Source of the DNA: Bacillus sp. ISL-41
Lineage (GTDB): Bacteria; Bacillota; Bacilli; Bacillales; Cytobacillaceae
Assembly: GCF_018613235.1 (NCBI RefSeq)
Contig: NZ_JAGGQP010000023.1
Span: 62,001 to 126,000 of the forward strand
Direction of reading: 5' to 3'
Length of the DNA stretch: 64,000 nucleotides
Below the pieces are notes generated by a model. It searched no databases, was not told where the DNA came from, and was given only the letters and a program-made list of their open reading frames with translations. Position 1 is the stretch's first letter, and each line of letters opens with the position of its first letter. Made by a program: the position numbers and the translations under genes. Of this stretch, positions 50,473-58,266 are shown in pieces.

Positions 50473-50730
50473 ATGAAGAAAGTATTTGGGGTTACATACG
50501 AAGGTCATCATATACAAGTGGAGAATACCTGGTTTAATGGGGAAAAGCTTTTTGTGGACGGTAAATTACAGGACCAGAATCTGGGATTTGCCTTTGATCG
50601 AGCCAGTTTATACGGGATGATTAAACATAATGAAGGTGCAAATCAGAAAATTAAGGTCAGCCTCGGCGGTGCTATAACGGTGGAGTGCAGGATTTTTGTA
50701 GACCATGAATTAATTTATCCAAATCAGTAG
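50473..50730 (+). CDS. Hypothetical 85-residue protein
   Basis: A soluble, mostly beta protein beginning MKKVFGVTYEGHHIQVENTW, with VDGKLQDQN and VSLGGAITVECRIFVDHELI. It lacks a signal peptide and membrane segment. AGGAGG lies 6 bases before the second ATG, which I take as the start. 60 bp upstream of the sigma/anti-sigma fusion gene and perhaps co-transcribed. No family recognised. Confidence 0.68.
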   Translation: MKKVFGVTYEGHHIQVENTWFNGEKLFVDGKLQDQNLGFAFDRASLYGMIKHNEGANQKIKVSLGGAITVECRIFVDHELIYPNQ

Positions 50731-50790
50731 TTTTATAGGAACATTTGTAATTTTAGGAAACGGTTGTTCCAAAGGGGGGAGAAGCCAAAG

Positions 50791-52845
50791 ATGATCCTGG
50801 AAAAAATGGAGCCAATCTCGATTTCGGCGATTCAAGAAAAGGGAATTCAGTCTGTCGTGGATTGGTTTGAAGACCATAAGGAATATTTCTATCGTTTAGG
50901 CTGGTATTATGTTCAAGATCAGCAGCAGATGGAGGAGCTTTTTTACCAGTCGATACTGAAGGTGCATAAGGAGTTTCCGCGTTTTAAAGGGAATCTAACA
51001 TTCAAGATGTGGGTAACCTCCATTTTTATTCGAAACATTCGCGAGCTTTCTAGTTTGCCAGATTCAGAGGAAGTGGACCCGCGCCGGGAAGTGTTTGCTG
51101 GTATGGACCAACTGGAAAAGGATGCGCTGATTTTTACATATGTAACAGGTTTCACCCTGGAGGAGACTGCGCAACTCCTCGATGTTTCGGCTGAAAAAAT
51201 AAAGCAATTGTTATTCTCCGGGATTCAGTCGGCCAGAAAACAATTAGATGGATCTGACTATCATGGCTGTGAGCAGTTCCAGAAGCATTATATCGATTAC
51301 CTGGAAAAATCGATGGAACGTCCGGCGAAGATCGAGTTTGAGATTCATCTTTATAACTGCCGGGAATGTCAGGAGGATTTGGCGAGTTTTCAGGAAGTTG
51401 CGATGACTAGACTGAATCACATTGAGGGAGTCAATGACCTCGAAGTGGATCCGGAACTAATGGAGAACGTCAAAAAGAGACTGGCACTTCAGAAGGAACA
51501 TAGACAACTGAAGTTTAAGGTACGAAAAAAATGGGCGCTTGGTTTTGCGAGTGCTTTTGCCTTCATAGTGGCGATTGGCTTCATTACCGGTGCATTTCCA
51601 AAGGTCTATTATGCATGGGCGGAAGATGACATATATTTGCGTGAGTTTCTCCAGGAGGGCTTTGGCCAGAGGCTGAATCTGGAAGCGGAAAGCGACGGAG
51701 TGAAGGTGAAGATCAAGGGTGTAGTAGCGGATGACATCCAGACGCTTGTTTTCTATGAGATTCATGATATGAAGGAAGACAAGCAATATTTCATGACCTT
51801 TGAGGATGGACTGGCAGTCGTTAACGAATTTGACATTATGAAACGCGAAACCTATCCGCGCTATTCAATCCCTGATGTCGAGGCGGAGATGAACAATAAA
51901 GAGAAGAATGTGTTTTACGGTAAGGTAGCGCTAAGGCCGCTTGAAGAGGACCAGGGAACCATTAAATTGAGGATCACAAAGATTCAGAGACTGGCCGACA
52001 ATGCCTCCCTGTCATTTGGTTTTACTTCCGGTGATTATAAAACAGGTGAATGGAGCTTCGAGTTCCCTGTAACCAAACAGCCTTCAATGGAATATGAAAT
52101 CAATGAACAAAGAGAACTCGAGGGCGTCGCAGTCAGATTGGAAAAGTTGATTGTTGCGCCTACCGCAACTCTATTACAATTTGGCATCAACACAGAAAAG
52201 CAGGAAAAGCGAATCGAATTTCTTAATTTCAAATCGCTGGAAGTGAATGATAAAAAAGTGAAGGCGGATCGATATGGCAGCCACTTTATGGATTACCAGC
52301 TGGACGGTACCTGGACTGGTTTCCTGGGTCATTTTGACCCGCTTTATGGTGAGAAAGTTAAAGGTTTCAAAGCCCATCTAGACTCAATCTACCTATCGGT
52401 TGTAGATCATAGAAGCATCGAACTTAGCGGAAATCAACCATTCCCGCAGAATATTGAATATGCAGGCAGTACCCTTTTTATTGATAAGGTCGATGCCGGT
52501 CAGTCTACCGAAGTCATTGTACGTAATGACGATTTGAAAAATCGGGAGTTTGAATCACTTCACATCAATTTTGTGGACGAAAATGATCAACAGCCCAGTA
52601 TAACTCATATCGACTCCAAAGCAGTGCTGGTTGACAAGAATGGAGTGGAATATGATCCGTATAAAGGTCCAATCGATTTTGAGAAGTTGGAGCAGCCACG
52701 CCACTTTGTCACAGAACAGTCCATGAGAGTAGAAGGCGTCGAAGATAAGTCTATGAAACTACAAATCACCGGTTATAACAGCCTGGAGTACCTTGATGAA
52801 GCTTGGGATCTGGGGGCGGTTCTGGTGCCGCCGGATAAGGAATAA
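50791..52845 (+). CDS. Fused ECF sigma factor-like / zinc-finger anti-sigma / DUF4179-type membrane protein
   Basis: 684 residues in four parts. Residues 22-85 read as ECF sigma region 2 (YRLGWYYVQDQQQMEELFYQ, then FKMWVTSIFIRNIREL). Residues 105-152 read as region 4 (GFTLEETAQLLDVSAEKIKQ helix-turn-helix). Residues 160-193 form a zf-HC2 zinc finger: C160, then H186-x3-C190-x2-C193, as in ZAS-type anti-sigma factors. A membrane helix (about 249-267) leads to a ~415-residue extracytoplasmic DUF4179/DUF5643-like domain. Sigma factor and anti-sigma factor are usually separate genes; here they are one chain. The ATG at 50791 follows AAAGGGGGGAG. Regulatory output and signal are unknown. Confidence 0.8.
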   Translation: MILEKMEPISISAIQEKGIQSVVDWFEDHKEYFYRLGWYYVQDQQQMEELFYQSILKVHKEFPRFKGNLTFKMWVTSIFIRNIRELSSLPDSEEVDPRREVFAGMDQLEKDALIFTYVTGFTLEETAQLLDVSAEKIKQLLFSGIQSARKQLDGSDYHGCEQFQKHYIDYLEKSMERPAKIEFEIHLYNCRECQEDLASFQEVAMTRLNHIEGVNDLEVDPELMENVKKRLALQKEHRQLKFKVRKKWALGFASAFAFIVAIGFITGAFPKVYYAWAEDDIYLREFLQEGFGQRLNLEAESDGVKVKIKGVVADDIQTLVFYEIHDMKEDKQYFMTFEDGLAVVNEFDIMKRETYPRYSIPDVEAEMNNKEKNVFYGKVALRPLEEDQGTIKLRITKIQRLADNASLSFGFTSGDYKTGEWSFEFPVTKQPSMEYEINEQRELEGVAVRLEKLIVAPTATLLQFGINTEKQEKRIEFLNFKSLEVNDKKVKADRYGSHFMDYQLDGTWTGFLGHFDPLYGEKVKGFKAHLDSIYLSVVDHRSIELSGNQPFPQNIEYAGSTLFIDKVDAGQSTEVIVRNDDLKNREFESLHINFVDENDQQPSITHIDSKAVLVDKNGVEYDPYKGPIDFEKLEQPRHFVTEQSMRVEGVEDKSMKLQITGYNSLEYLDEAWDLGAVLVPPDKE

Positions 52846-52904
52846 AATGTTTTTTTCAAGGTAGGTAATCGGTGCAGGAAAACGAATAAAACAATGTTTT
52901 TTCG

Positions 52905-52925
52905 AGGGACGGGAAATCTGTCCCT
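52905..52925 (+). repeat. GGGAC/GTCCC hairpin element, copy 1
   Basis: AGGGAC pairs with GTCCCT, followed by CTGTTTGATAAGGAGG, so it ends at the ribosome site of the next gene. Related copies occur before or after the next genes. Confidence 0.6.
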
Positions 52926-52947
52926 CTGTTTGATAAGGAGGCATAAT

Positions 52948-53754
52948 TTGTTGTATCAAAAGGTCATGATTGCCGGTATGTTATCTTTGCTATTTTTATC
53001 GGCGTGCAGTTCGGAAATAAGTGATCCGGAAGCTGGCGGAGATAACAATGCTGAGATCGAAGAAAGCCAGAATAAGGACGACCAAGATTCAGTGGGAACA
53101 GATAGTAAAGAGGATCAAGATTCTGCGGAAACAGCAACTCAGCCGGCGGAAGATAATCAAACAACAGCTAAGGCAGCGGAGGACGCCATCAGCTTCATAG
53201 AAAAGCAGTATACAAAAGGGGATATCCAGGTAGAATATCCGCAGTTACCAGATGCAGATTCTGTTGAAGTGCAAAGCATTAACGAAGTGATTTCCAGGGA
53301 TGCGACTTATTTTTTCGAAAATGGTTTGTATGAAGGGTATTCCGGTGACATAAAATATGAAACTACTTTTCTTGATGAAGAGGTTGCCAGTTTTCTCTAT
53401 CAGGGTCTGCTGACGAGCCCGAAACAGAGTTATCCGCTAAACCTTAGCTATTCCACTATCGTCAATAGGCAAACAGGTGAAAAAGTAACATTATCTGACC
53501 TGGTCACAGTCGACGAGGCGTTTGTTGACAAAATCAAGCAAGGGAAGATTCTCTCAAGCTCATCAGTTGAATATAGTGATGAAGTAAAGAACTATCTATC
53601 GAGTTTAGGCAATGAACAACTATTAAACGAATTGTCAAAAGCAGATACGATGGATTCGAGCACCTTCACCTATTTAAAAGATGATTCTATAGTGGTGATC
53701 GTAGGCGTTCCGCATGCATTAGGTGACTTTGTTCATGTTGAAATATCTAAATAA
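52948..53754 (+). CDS. Lipoprotein with DUF3298/RsiV-like domain
   Basis: About 268 residues. Lipoprotein signal (lipobox LSAC), then a ~55-residue acidic Gln/Asp/Ser/Thr-rich linker (EESQNKDDQDSVGTDSKEDQ), then a domain with SVEVQSINEVISRDATYFFE, LNLSYSTIVNRQTGEKVTLSDLV, the DUF3298 layout seen in RsiV and PdaC. RsiV-type domains bind lysozyme; ligand here unknown. TTG at 52948 follows AAGGAGG by 6 bases (a second TTG follows). It lies just after the sigma/anti-sigma fusion gene. Confidence 0.8.
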   Translation: MLYQKVMIAGMLSLLFLSACSSEISDPEAGGDNNAEIEESQNKDDQDSVGTDSKEDQDSAETATQPAEDNQTTAKAAEDAISFIEKQYTKGDIQVEYPQLPDADSVEVQSINEVISRDATYFFENGLYEGYSGDIKYETTFLDEEVASFLYQGLLTSPKQSYPLNLSYSTIVNRQTGEKVTLSDLVTVDEAFVDKIKQGKILSSSSVEYSDEVKNYLSSLGNEQLLNELSKADTMDSSTFTYLKDDSIVVIVGVPHALGDFVHVEISK

Positions 53755-53765
53755 ATGGGATAGTC

Positions 53766-53796
53766 GGGCGGGCTTTTAGCGTCAGAAGCACCGTTC
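53766..53796 (+). repeat. GGGCGG/CCGTTC hairpin element, copy 2
   Basis: GGGCGG pairs with CCGTTC (two G-T pairs), with inner GCTT / AAGC; followed by CTCTGTCT and then the ribosome site of the thioesterase gene. Confidence 0.6.
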
Positions 53797-53823
53797 CTCT
53801 GTCTAAAAAAGAGGGATATCATC

Positions 53824-54279
53824 TTGAAGAAAAAAATTGATGAGTATCAAATTCATGAGAAACACTACGACCAAATTTATGAACAAGTTAAAAATGACCC
53901 GTATGCAAAATCGTTAGGCATTCTGTTAACTAAATTCGAGGCTGGATTTGCAGAGGCAATGCTAGAGGTGCAGGACCATATGGTAAATGCACATGGAACT
54001 GTTCATGGAGCAGTTATGTATGCTTTAGCGGACCATGTATTTTCTGTAGCCTGTAATGCATATGGAAAAACCTCAGTAGGACTATCGACAACCATCCAGT
54101 TTATTGAAGCTGCTCAACCTGGAGACAGAATAGTTGCCCGTGCAACCGAAGTAAGGCGAAACTTCCGTACTGGATTTTACCGCATTGAAATTTTTCATGA
54201 GCAAAGCCTGATCGCAACAATGGAGGCCGTTTCTTACCGTAAGGACCAGTATTTTATCGAACTTGATGAACAAGATTAA
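53824..54279 (+). CDS. PaaI-type hotdog-fold thioesterase
   Basis: 151 residues with the hotdog fold: the VNAHGTVHGAVMYALADHVF segment with the catalytic HG-x-HG-type loop and Asp, and TIQFIEAAQPGDRIVARATEVRR on the second strand pair. It resembles YbgC/PaaI acyl-CoA thioesterases, probably cytoplasmic; substrate unknown. Start TTG, GAGGG 8 bases upstream. Preceded by hairpin copy 2. Confidence 0.9.
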   Translation: MKKKIDEYQIHEKHYDQIYEQVKNDPYAKSLGILLTKFEAGFAEAMLEVQDHMVNAHGTVHGAVMYALADHVFSVACNAYGKTSVGLSTTIQFIEAAQPGDRIVARATEVRRNFRTGFYRIEIFHEQSLIATMEAVSYRKDQYFIELDEQD

Positions 54280-54358
54280 GTATTTTTTAGGTTCAATGCT
54301 GTCATCCCCACTACAAGCGGGACTTGGAGATGGTTTTGATGTAAGATTTGGGCTTGTT

Positions 54359-54379
54359 AGGGGCGGGAGAACTGCCCTC
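54359..54379 (+). repeat. GGGGC/GCCCT hairpin element, copy 3
   Basis: AGGGGC pairs with GCCCTC around GGGAGAACT, followed by TGTCTTGTTAATAAGGAGG. Same position relative to the ribosome site as copies 1 and 2. Confidence 0.6.
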
Positions 54380-54405
54380 TGTCTTGTTAATAAGGAGGAA
54401 TTCCC

Positions 54406-54960
54406 TTGAATTTTATTGCATGGATGATAGTTGCCTGTGAAATTGAGTTTTGGATTGTCATTATCCTGGGGTTGACCCTTCGGTACATTTTTAAGAAGAA
54501 TAGACTCAGCATCTTTTTCCTTGCTCTGACACCGGTGATCGATCTGCTGTTGCTGGCACTTACTAGTTATGATCTTTACCGAGGGGCAACGGCTACCATT
54601 GCACACGGAATCGCGGCCATTTATATCGGCGTTTCGATTGCCTATGGTAAAAGCATGATCAACTGGGCGGATTCGCGTTTCCAATATTATATTTTGAGGA
54701 AAGGTGAAAAGCCTGAACGTTTGAGAGGGAATGAATTTTCCCGAAACGAAAGGAAGAACCTTCTCCGCCATTACGCTGCGTTCTTGATTGGCGGCAGCAT
54801 GCTCGGAGTGATCTTTTACCTGGTGAATGACCCGGCAAGGACGGAGAGCCTATTCGCTGTCTTGAAAACTTGGGGATTTGTTCTCGCCATTGATACTGCG
54901 ATAACAGCGAGTTACTTTATTTGGCCGAAAAAGGAAAAAGGAACAAGCAAAATGGGTTAG
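54406..54960 (+). CDS. Hypothetical integral membrane protein
   Basis: 184 residues with about five membrane helices (5-25, 34-52, 60-78, 120-139, 150-172) and a charged central loop (RKGEKPERLRGNEFSRNERKNLL). Resembles the YmcC-type proteins of Bacillus by layout, but the family is uncertain. TTG start with AAGGAGG 8 bases upstream. Hairpin copies lie on both sides. Confidence 0.78.
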   Translation: MNFIAWMIVACEIEFWIVIILGLTLRYIFKKNRLSIFFLALTPVIDLLLLALTSYDLYRGATATIAHGIAAIYIGVSIAYGKSMINWADSRFQYYILRKGEKPERLRGNEFSRNERKNLLRHYAAFLIGGSMLGVIFYLVNDPARTESLFAVLKTWGFVLAIDTAITASYFIWPKKEKGTSKMG

Positions 54961-55031
54961 GGCGGGACAAAGTGTTATGGTTCCTAAGGAATAGTGAGAA
55001 TTTGGACGTTTTTATGTGGAAGAACCGTCCC
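54960..55031 (+). repeat. GGGCGG/CCGTCC hairpin element, copy 4
   Basis: GGGCGGGAC and GTCCC-type arm CCGTCCC, about 55 nt apart, followed by CTCTGTCT as in copies 2 and 3. Here no plus-strand gene follows, so it is a 3' element of 54406-54960. Confidence 0.55.
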
Positions 55032-55119
55032 TCTGTCTCCGAACCAGTGAGTTAGTTATTGATTTTGCCATATTGATTTATGATGATTTGTTGATGTAGA
55101 TGAAACAAAAAGTGAACTG

Positions 55120-55605
55120 TTAGGGATTACTTTCTCTATTGTCTAAAAATCTAATTCCCTCAATACATCCTTTAACAAGTAAAAAAGTAAATGAAAGAAC
55201 ACCAAAGGTTACATAACCATTCCAGCCCTTGTTGTATTTCACTAAATTTGTATTTTTTTCAAGCCAATTCTCAAAAAGTGTCATTGGCCCGCTAAAAAGG
55301 ATTACACTTAAAATAGTTTTGAATGGTTTCATTTTATAGGTGAATTGATTGTAAATGACACATGCTAAGGGAAATAATATGTAAAGGAACACAATATTGG
55401 AATCGAAAAATTTAGGGAAATAGCGATGTGGATATTGCAAATATTTAGTCTTGATAACGGGTCCATCAAATATTGTAGAAACAAAAGTTTTTATAAAAAA
55501 AATAAGGTACCAATCCTTTAAATTCCTCTTCTTGCGAGATAAAAAAAATATGCTTCCCCCGATTCCGATTGTGGTCAATATGTTCAATATTGTTCTGTCC
55601 TTCAT
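55120..55605 (-). CDS. CBO0543 family membrane protein
   Basis: 161 residues, about five membrane helices, with the LKDWYLIFFIKTFVSTIFD and SGPMTLFENWLEKNTNLVKYNKGWNGYV-like stretches (quoted in parts: SGPMTLFENWLEK, NLVKYNKGWN) that mark the CBO0543 group of Clostridia and Bacilli. Function unknown. CAGGAGG precedes the ATG. AT content is higher than the genes to the left. Confidence 0.82.
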   Translation of the reverse strand: MKDRTILNILTTIGIGGSIFFLSRKKRNLKDWYLIFFIKTFVSTIFDGPVIKTKYLQYPHRYFPKFFDSNIVFLYILFPLACVIYNQFTYKMKPFKTILSVILFSGPMTLFENWLEKNTNLVKYNKGWNGYVTFGVLSFTFLLVKGCIEGIRFLDNRESNP

Positions 55606-56007
55606 ACAGCATACACCTCCTGTAAATAAGGTGTCCTTTTTCTAAGGGAATTATGAAGTGGAAAAGTTATTTCTAATTTCAACAAACACGTGTAAAAGTG
55701 AAGGTCGTATTGACCAACTCCAATTAGTCTGCCTACTCATTGATGCCAGATTGAAGGTATACCCGATAAAAGTTGGTTAAATGGTATTTTTAAAGAGGTA
55801 GCCAAGAACAGAGTGATTTCCTTAAAATCAGCTGAGACCTAATTAATGAGCAGGAACTTATTTTACCTTATGATTTTGAAGTGAAAGGTTTTATCTGTGA
55901 TGAGGACTATTACTGTGAAATAGGAGAGTTAAATTTGTAAAATCAACAGGAAAAAGCATATATATTAAATCAGAATAGTTTTAAAACATCTGAAAATAGG
56001 AGGAATT
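55606..56007. other. Gap with a possible gene remnant
   Basis: About 400 bp. A frame from 55836 to 55940 reads DLINEQELILPYDFEVKGFI, then CDEDYYCEIGELNL and a stop, with no start codon or ribosome site and a stop just upstream. It looks like the 3' end of a lost gene. The rest shows nothing clear. Confidence 0.4.
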
Positions 56008-56364
56008 ATGAACTCAAAACCAATTTTAAATCAAATCGGAACGACATTTATTCCTGTTCGTGACATTGAAAAGGCACGGGACTGGTATTGTGACATATTA
56101 GGTTTACCATCCGATGGTGAGATTTTATTTGGCCATCTTTACATATTGCCTATGAACGGAACGGGTATTGTATTAGACAGCAAAATATTTTCAGAGGAAA
56201 ATATATATAAAGCTCCACCTTTTCATTTAAATACAAATAATATAGAACAAGCTTTTCAATACATGAAAAGTAAAAATGTAGAGATTACAACAGAAATTGA
56301 AAATAATCATTGGTTCAATTTTAAAGATTTAGACGGTAATCATTTAATGATTTGTCAATGTTAG
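56008..56364 (+). CDS. VOC superfamily protein
   Basis: 118 residues, beta-alpha-beta modules typical of glyoxalase/bleomycin-resistance folds: FIPVRDIEKARDWYCDILGLP at the start and NHWFNFKDLDGNHLMICQC at the end. Unlike its VOC neighbour at 22914 it is AT-rich in codon use, a sign of acquisition. AGGAGG lies 8 bases before the ATG. Ligand unknown. Confidence 0.85.
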   Translation: MNSKPILNQIGTTFIPVRDIEKARDWYCDILGLPSDGEILFGHLYILPMNGTGIVLDSKIFSEENIYKAPPFHLNTNNIEQAFQYMKSKNVEITTEIENNHWFNFKDLDGNHLMICQC

Positions 56365-56380
56365 TTGATTTACTACAGTA

Positions 56381-56435
56381 GGGACGGATTTGGTGCCTTA
56401 AGCTATTGAATAAAATGGGGCGGGGAAACCGTCCC
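56381..56435 (+). repeat. GGGACGG/CCGTCCC hairpin element, copy 5
   Basis: GGGACGG (56381) pairs with CCGTCCC (56429), followed by TTGTTTTTTG, so this copy can serve as a terminator of the VOC gene. Confidence 0.6.
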
Positions 56436-56571
56436 TTGTTTTTTGCCTCGGCAGGGAAGGTGTTGAAGGAAATCATGAATAAAACTTGTGAAGAGAAAAT
56501 ATATAATGAATAAATGTGTTTGGACAAACAACTGTCTTACGATAAATTCAGAACTATAAGGTGCTGATCTT

Positions 56572-56751
56572 TTGAATAAGAATAGGAATTTGAATTTAGT
56601 CATTTTTGCGCTTTTCTGTTTGCTTATAGTTCTATTTGTGCATGTTGTGCTTCATACAAAGGTTTACGTCGTGTATAGCGCAAGTCTTGGTTCGATCTTC
56701 ATGATTGGACTGGTCATTTTTCTCATTGTATTCCTTTATTTTTATGGGTGA
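56572..56751 (+). CDS. Hypothetical 59-residue membrane protein
   Basis: MNKNRNLNLVIFALFCLLIV... has two membrane helices (about 8-26 and 37-57) with a short outside loop. TTG start, AAGGTG 8 bases upstream. No other gene in the interval. No family recognised. Confidence 0.6.
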   Translation: MNKNRNLNLVIFALFCLLIVLFVHVVLHTKVYVVYSASLGSIFMIGLVIFLIVFLYFYG

Positions 56752-56832
56752 AAATAGTGAAATAGTGACCTGGGAATAACTAACCTTTGAAAATGTTATA
56801 AACGGAAGAATTGATCCATAGTCTCTATTGAA

Positions 56833-56859
56833 AAAAGCTCCCTAGCAATAGGGGGCTTT
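56833..56859 (-). terminator. Terminator of the minus-strand GNAT gene
   Basis: On the minus strand AAAGCCCCCTA / TAGGGAGCTTT, followed by TTTCAATAG. Confidence 0.75.
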
Positions 56860-56862
56860 CCA

Positions 56863-57390
56863 TTATGTATTTCTAAGAACGGTTATGAATCCGTCCAGAA
56901 TCTGATGGCTTATTTTAAATCCTTTGCTTTGGTAAAAATTAAGGGCAGCATCATTTCCGTTAGAGACATAGATGAACTGGTCATGAACGTCGTTAAAGGA
57001 ATCAAGCCATTCCTGTGATTTTTCATAAAGGACCGAACCAATGCCCATGCTGCGATACCCTTCTTTGATATAAAATTGCGAAAGGCAGCCGACATCATTC
57101 CCTTTTACAGATTCCATGTCAAAAAAAACAGCAAACTCATTAGAATACACTTCCTTCGGGGACACATTGCTATACACGTATCCGACAGCTTCATCGCCAT
57201 CCATTGCGGCAATGATCTGATTGGCTTTCGCATTTTTAACAGAAGGGACCATTCTCGTTTCAAAGCTCATGCCATCGAAAAGCTCAGGGCGGATCGTCGC
57301 TAATGATTTCTGGTAAACCATCAACTCATTGCAGAGATCTTTCACAATGCTAATCTGCTCTTCTGATATTAGTTCATAAGTAATTGCCAT
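56863..57390 (-). CDS. GNAT family N-acetyltransferase
   Basis: 175 residues, single GNAT domain: the acetyl-CoA loop is in FYIKEGYRSMGIGSVLYEKSQEW (R-x2-G-I-G), with NGNDAALNFYQSKGFKISH as the last conserved segment. Substrate unknown. GGGAG precedes the ATG. Single gene, divergent from the 72-residue protein. Confidence 0.87.
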   Translation of the reverse strand: MAITYELISEEQISIVKDLCNELMVYQKSLATIRPELFDGMSFETRMVPSVKNAKANQIIAAMDGDEAVGYVYSNVSPKEVYSNEFAVFFDMESVKGNDVGCLSQFYIKEGYRSMGIGSVLYEKSQEWLDSFNDVHDQFIYVSNGNDAALNFYQSKGFKISHQILDGFITVLRNT

Positions 57391-57533
57391 TATCCAACTC
57401 CCTTTCTTACCGGATTCTTATTCGGATTATATCGTAAAACCTCGATTCTTGATAACCAAATCTATTTTCTTCCTGACAGCTTGTCATGATTAGGTCACAT
57501 GGTTCATAAACTCTATCAAAAGGGGGTGTAGAG

Positions 57534-57752
57534 TTGAACCGTGTTTCGAACAGAGTGGATTATTATTTGGAAAATAAATGTCTCTTAAGTGCGAATGTAA
57601 AGCAGTGGGAGCAATATATTGCTGCATTGAGGGCCTGCAATACAGTCACGATAAACAAAAAGGAATACATGGTAGACAAAATAAATATGGTTCATGATCC
57701 TGCAACCATCGTGTTGAAAGTCAATATTCAACCACTTAAGGTTTATATTTAA
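57534..57752 (+). CDS. Hypothetical 72-residue protein
   Basis: Small soluble protein: MNRVSNRVDYYLENKCLLSA..., mixed alpha/beta with a helical middle (NVKQWEQYIAALRACN) and beta ending. TTG start 6-8 bases after AAAGGGGGTG. Terminator and then array A5 follow. No family recognised. Confidence 0.66.
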   Translation: MNRVSNRVDYYLENKCLLSANVKQWEQYIAALRACNTVTINKKEYMVDKINMVHDPATIVLKVNIQPLKVYI

Positions 57753-57780
57753 GTATCCTTTATGGATGCTTTTTTATTTT
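57752..57780 (+). terminator. Terminator after the 72-residue gene
   Basis: AGTATCC pairs with GGATGCT, then a long T run. Confidence 0.8.
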
Positions 57781-57857
57781 TTTAAGGATTTCTAACATGA
57801 GATATGGGGGACTGCAGAACCTTCAGAAGCCCTACAGAATTCACATTGGACATGAGC

Positions 57858-58135
57858 CCGAAAAGAAGAGGAGCCATGGATTTCGGTAACAAGGTGGAGG
57901 AACATGTGCTTGAAAAGAGGAGAGGCCGTGATTTTCGGTAACAAGTTGGAGCAACATGTGCCCGAAAAGAAGAGAGGCCGTGGATTTCGGTAACAAGTTG
58001 GAGCAACATGTGCCCGAAAAGAGGAGGAGCCGTGGATTTCGGTAACAAGTTGGAGCAACATGTGCCCGAAAAGAGGAGAGGCCGTGGATTTCGGTAACAA
58101 GTTGGAGCAACATGTGCCCGAAAAGAGGAGGAGCT
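57858..58135. repeat. Intergenic tandem array A5: five to six 52-bp units
   Basis: Units TTTCGGTAACAAGTTGGAGC onward start at 57881, 57932, 57985, 58037 and 58089 (51, 53, 52, 52 bp). Arms TTTCGG and CCGAAA span 35 bp with 17 bp between units, the same geometry as array A4 with unrelated sequence. It lies 3' of the 72-residue gene, past its terminator. Long frames on the minus strand here are artefacts. Confidence 0.92.
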
Positions 58136-58266
58136 TCTCATGTCCGGGTTTGTAGCTCTTGGAGGTTTAATCTTCCAAGTTATCACTGTTAGAATAGAAG
58201 TTCACTCAACATTTCCTGAGCTAAGAAAGCGAAAGCTTGAATAGAATCTTAGGGGAGGTGTCGAAA

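Noticed and set aside
57782-58186. Long minus-strand frames through array A5, with repeated FSGTCCSNLLPKS-like peptides
   Set aside because: They read the 52-bp repeats; 52 is not a multiple of 3, so the peptide repeats in all frames, and no ribosome site or start fits. Same for the frames across A2 and A4.
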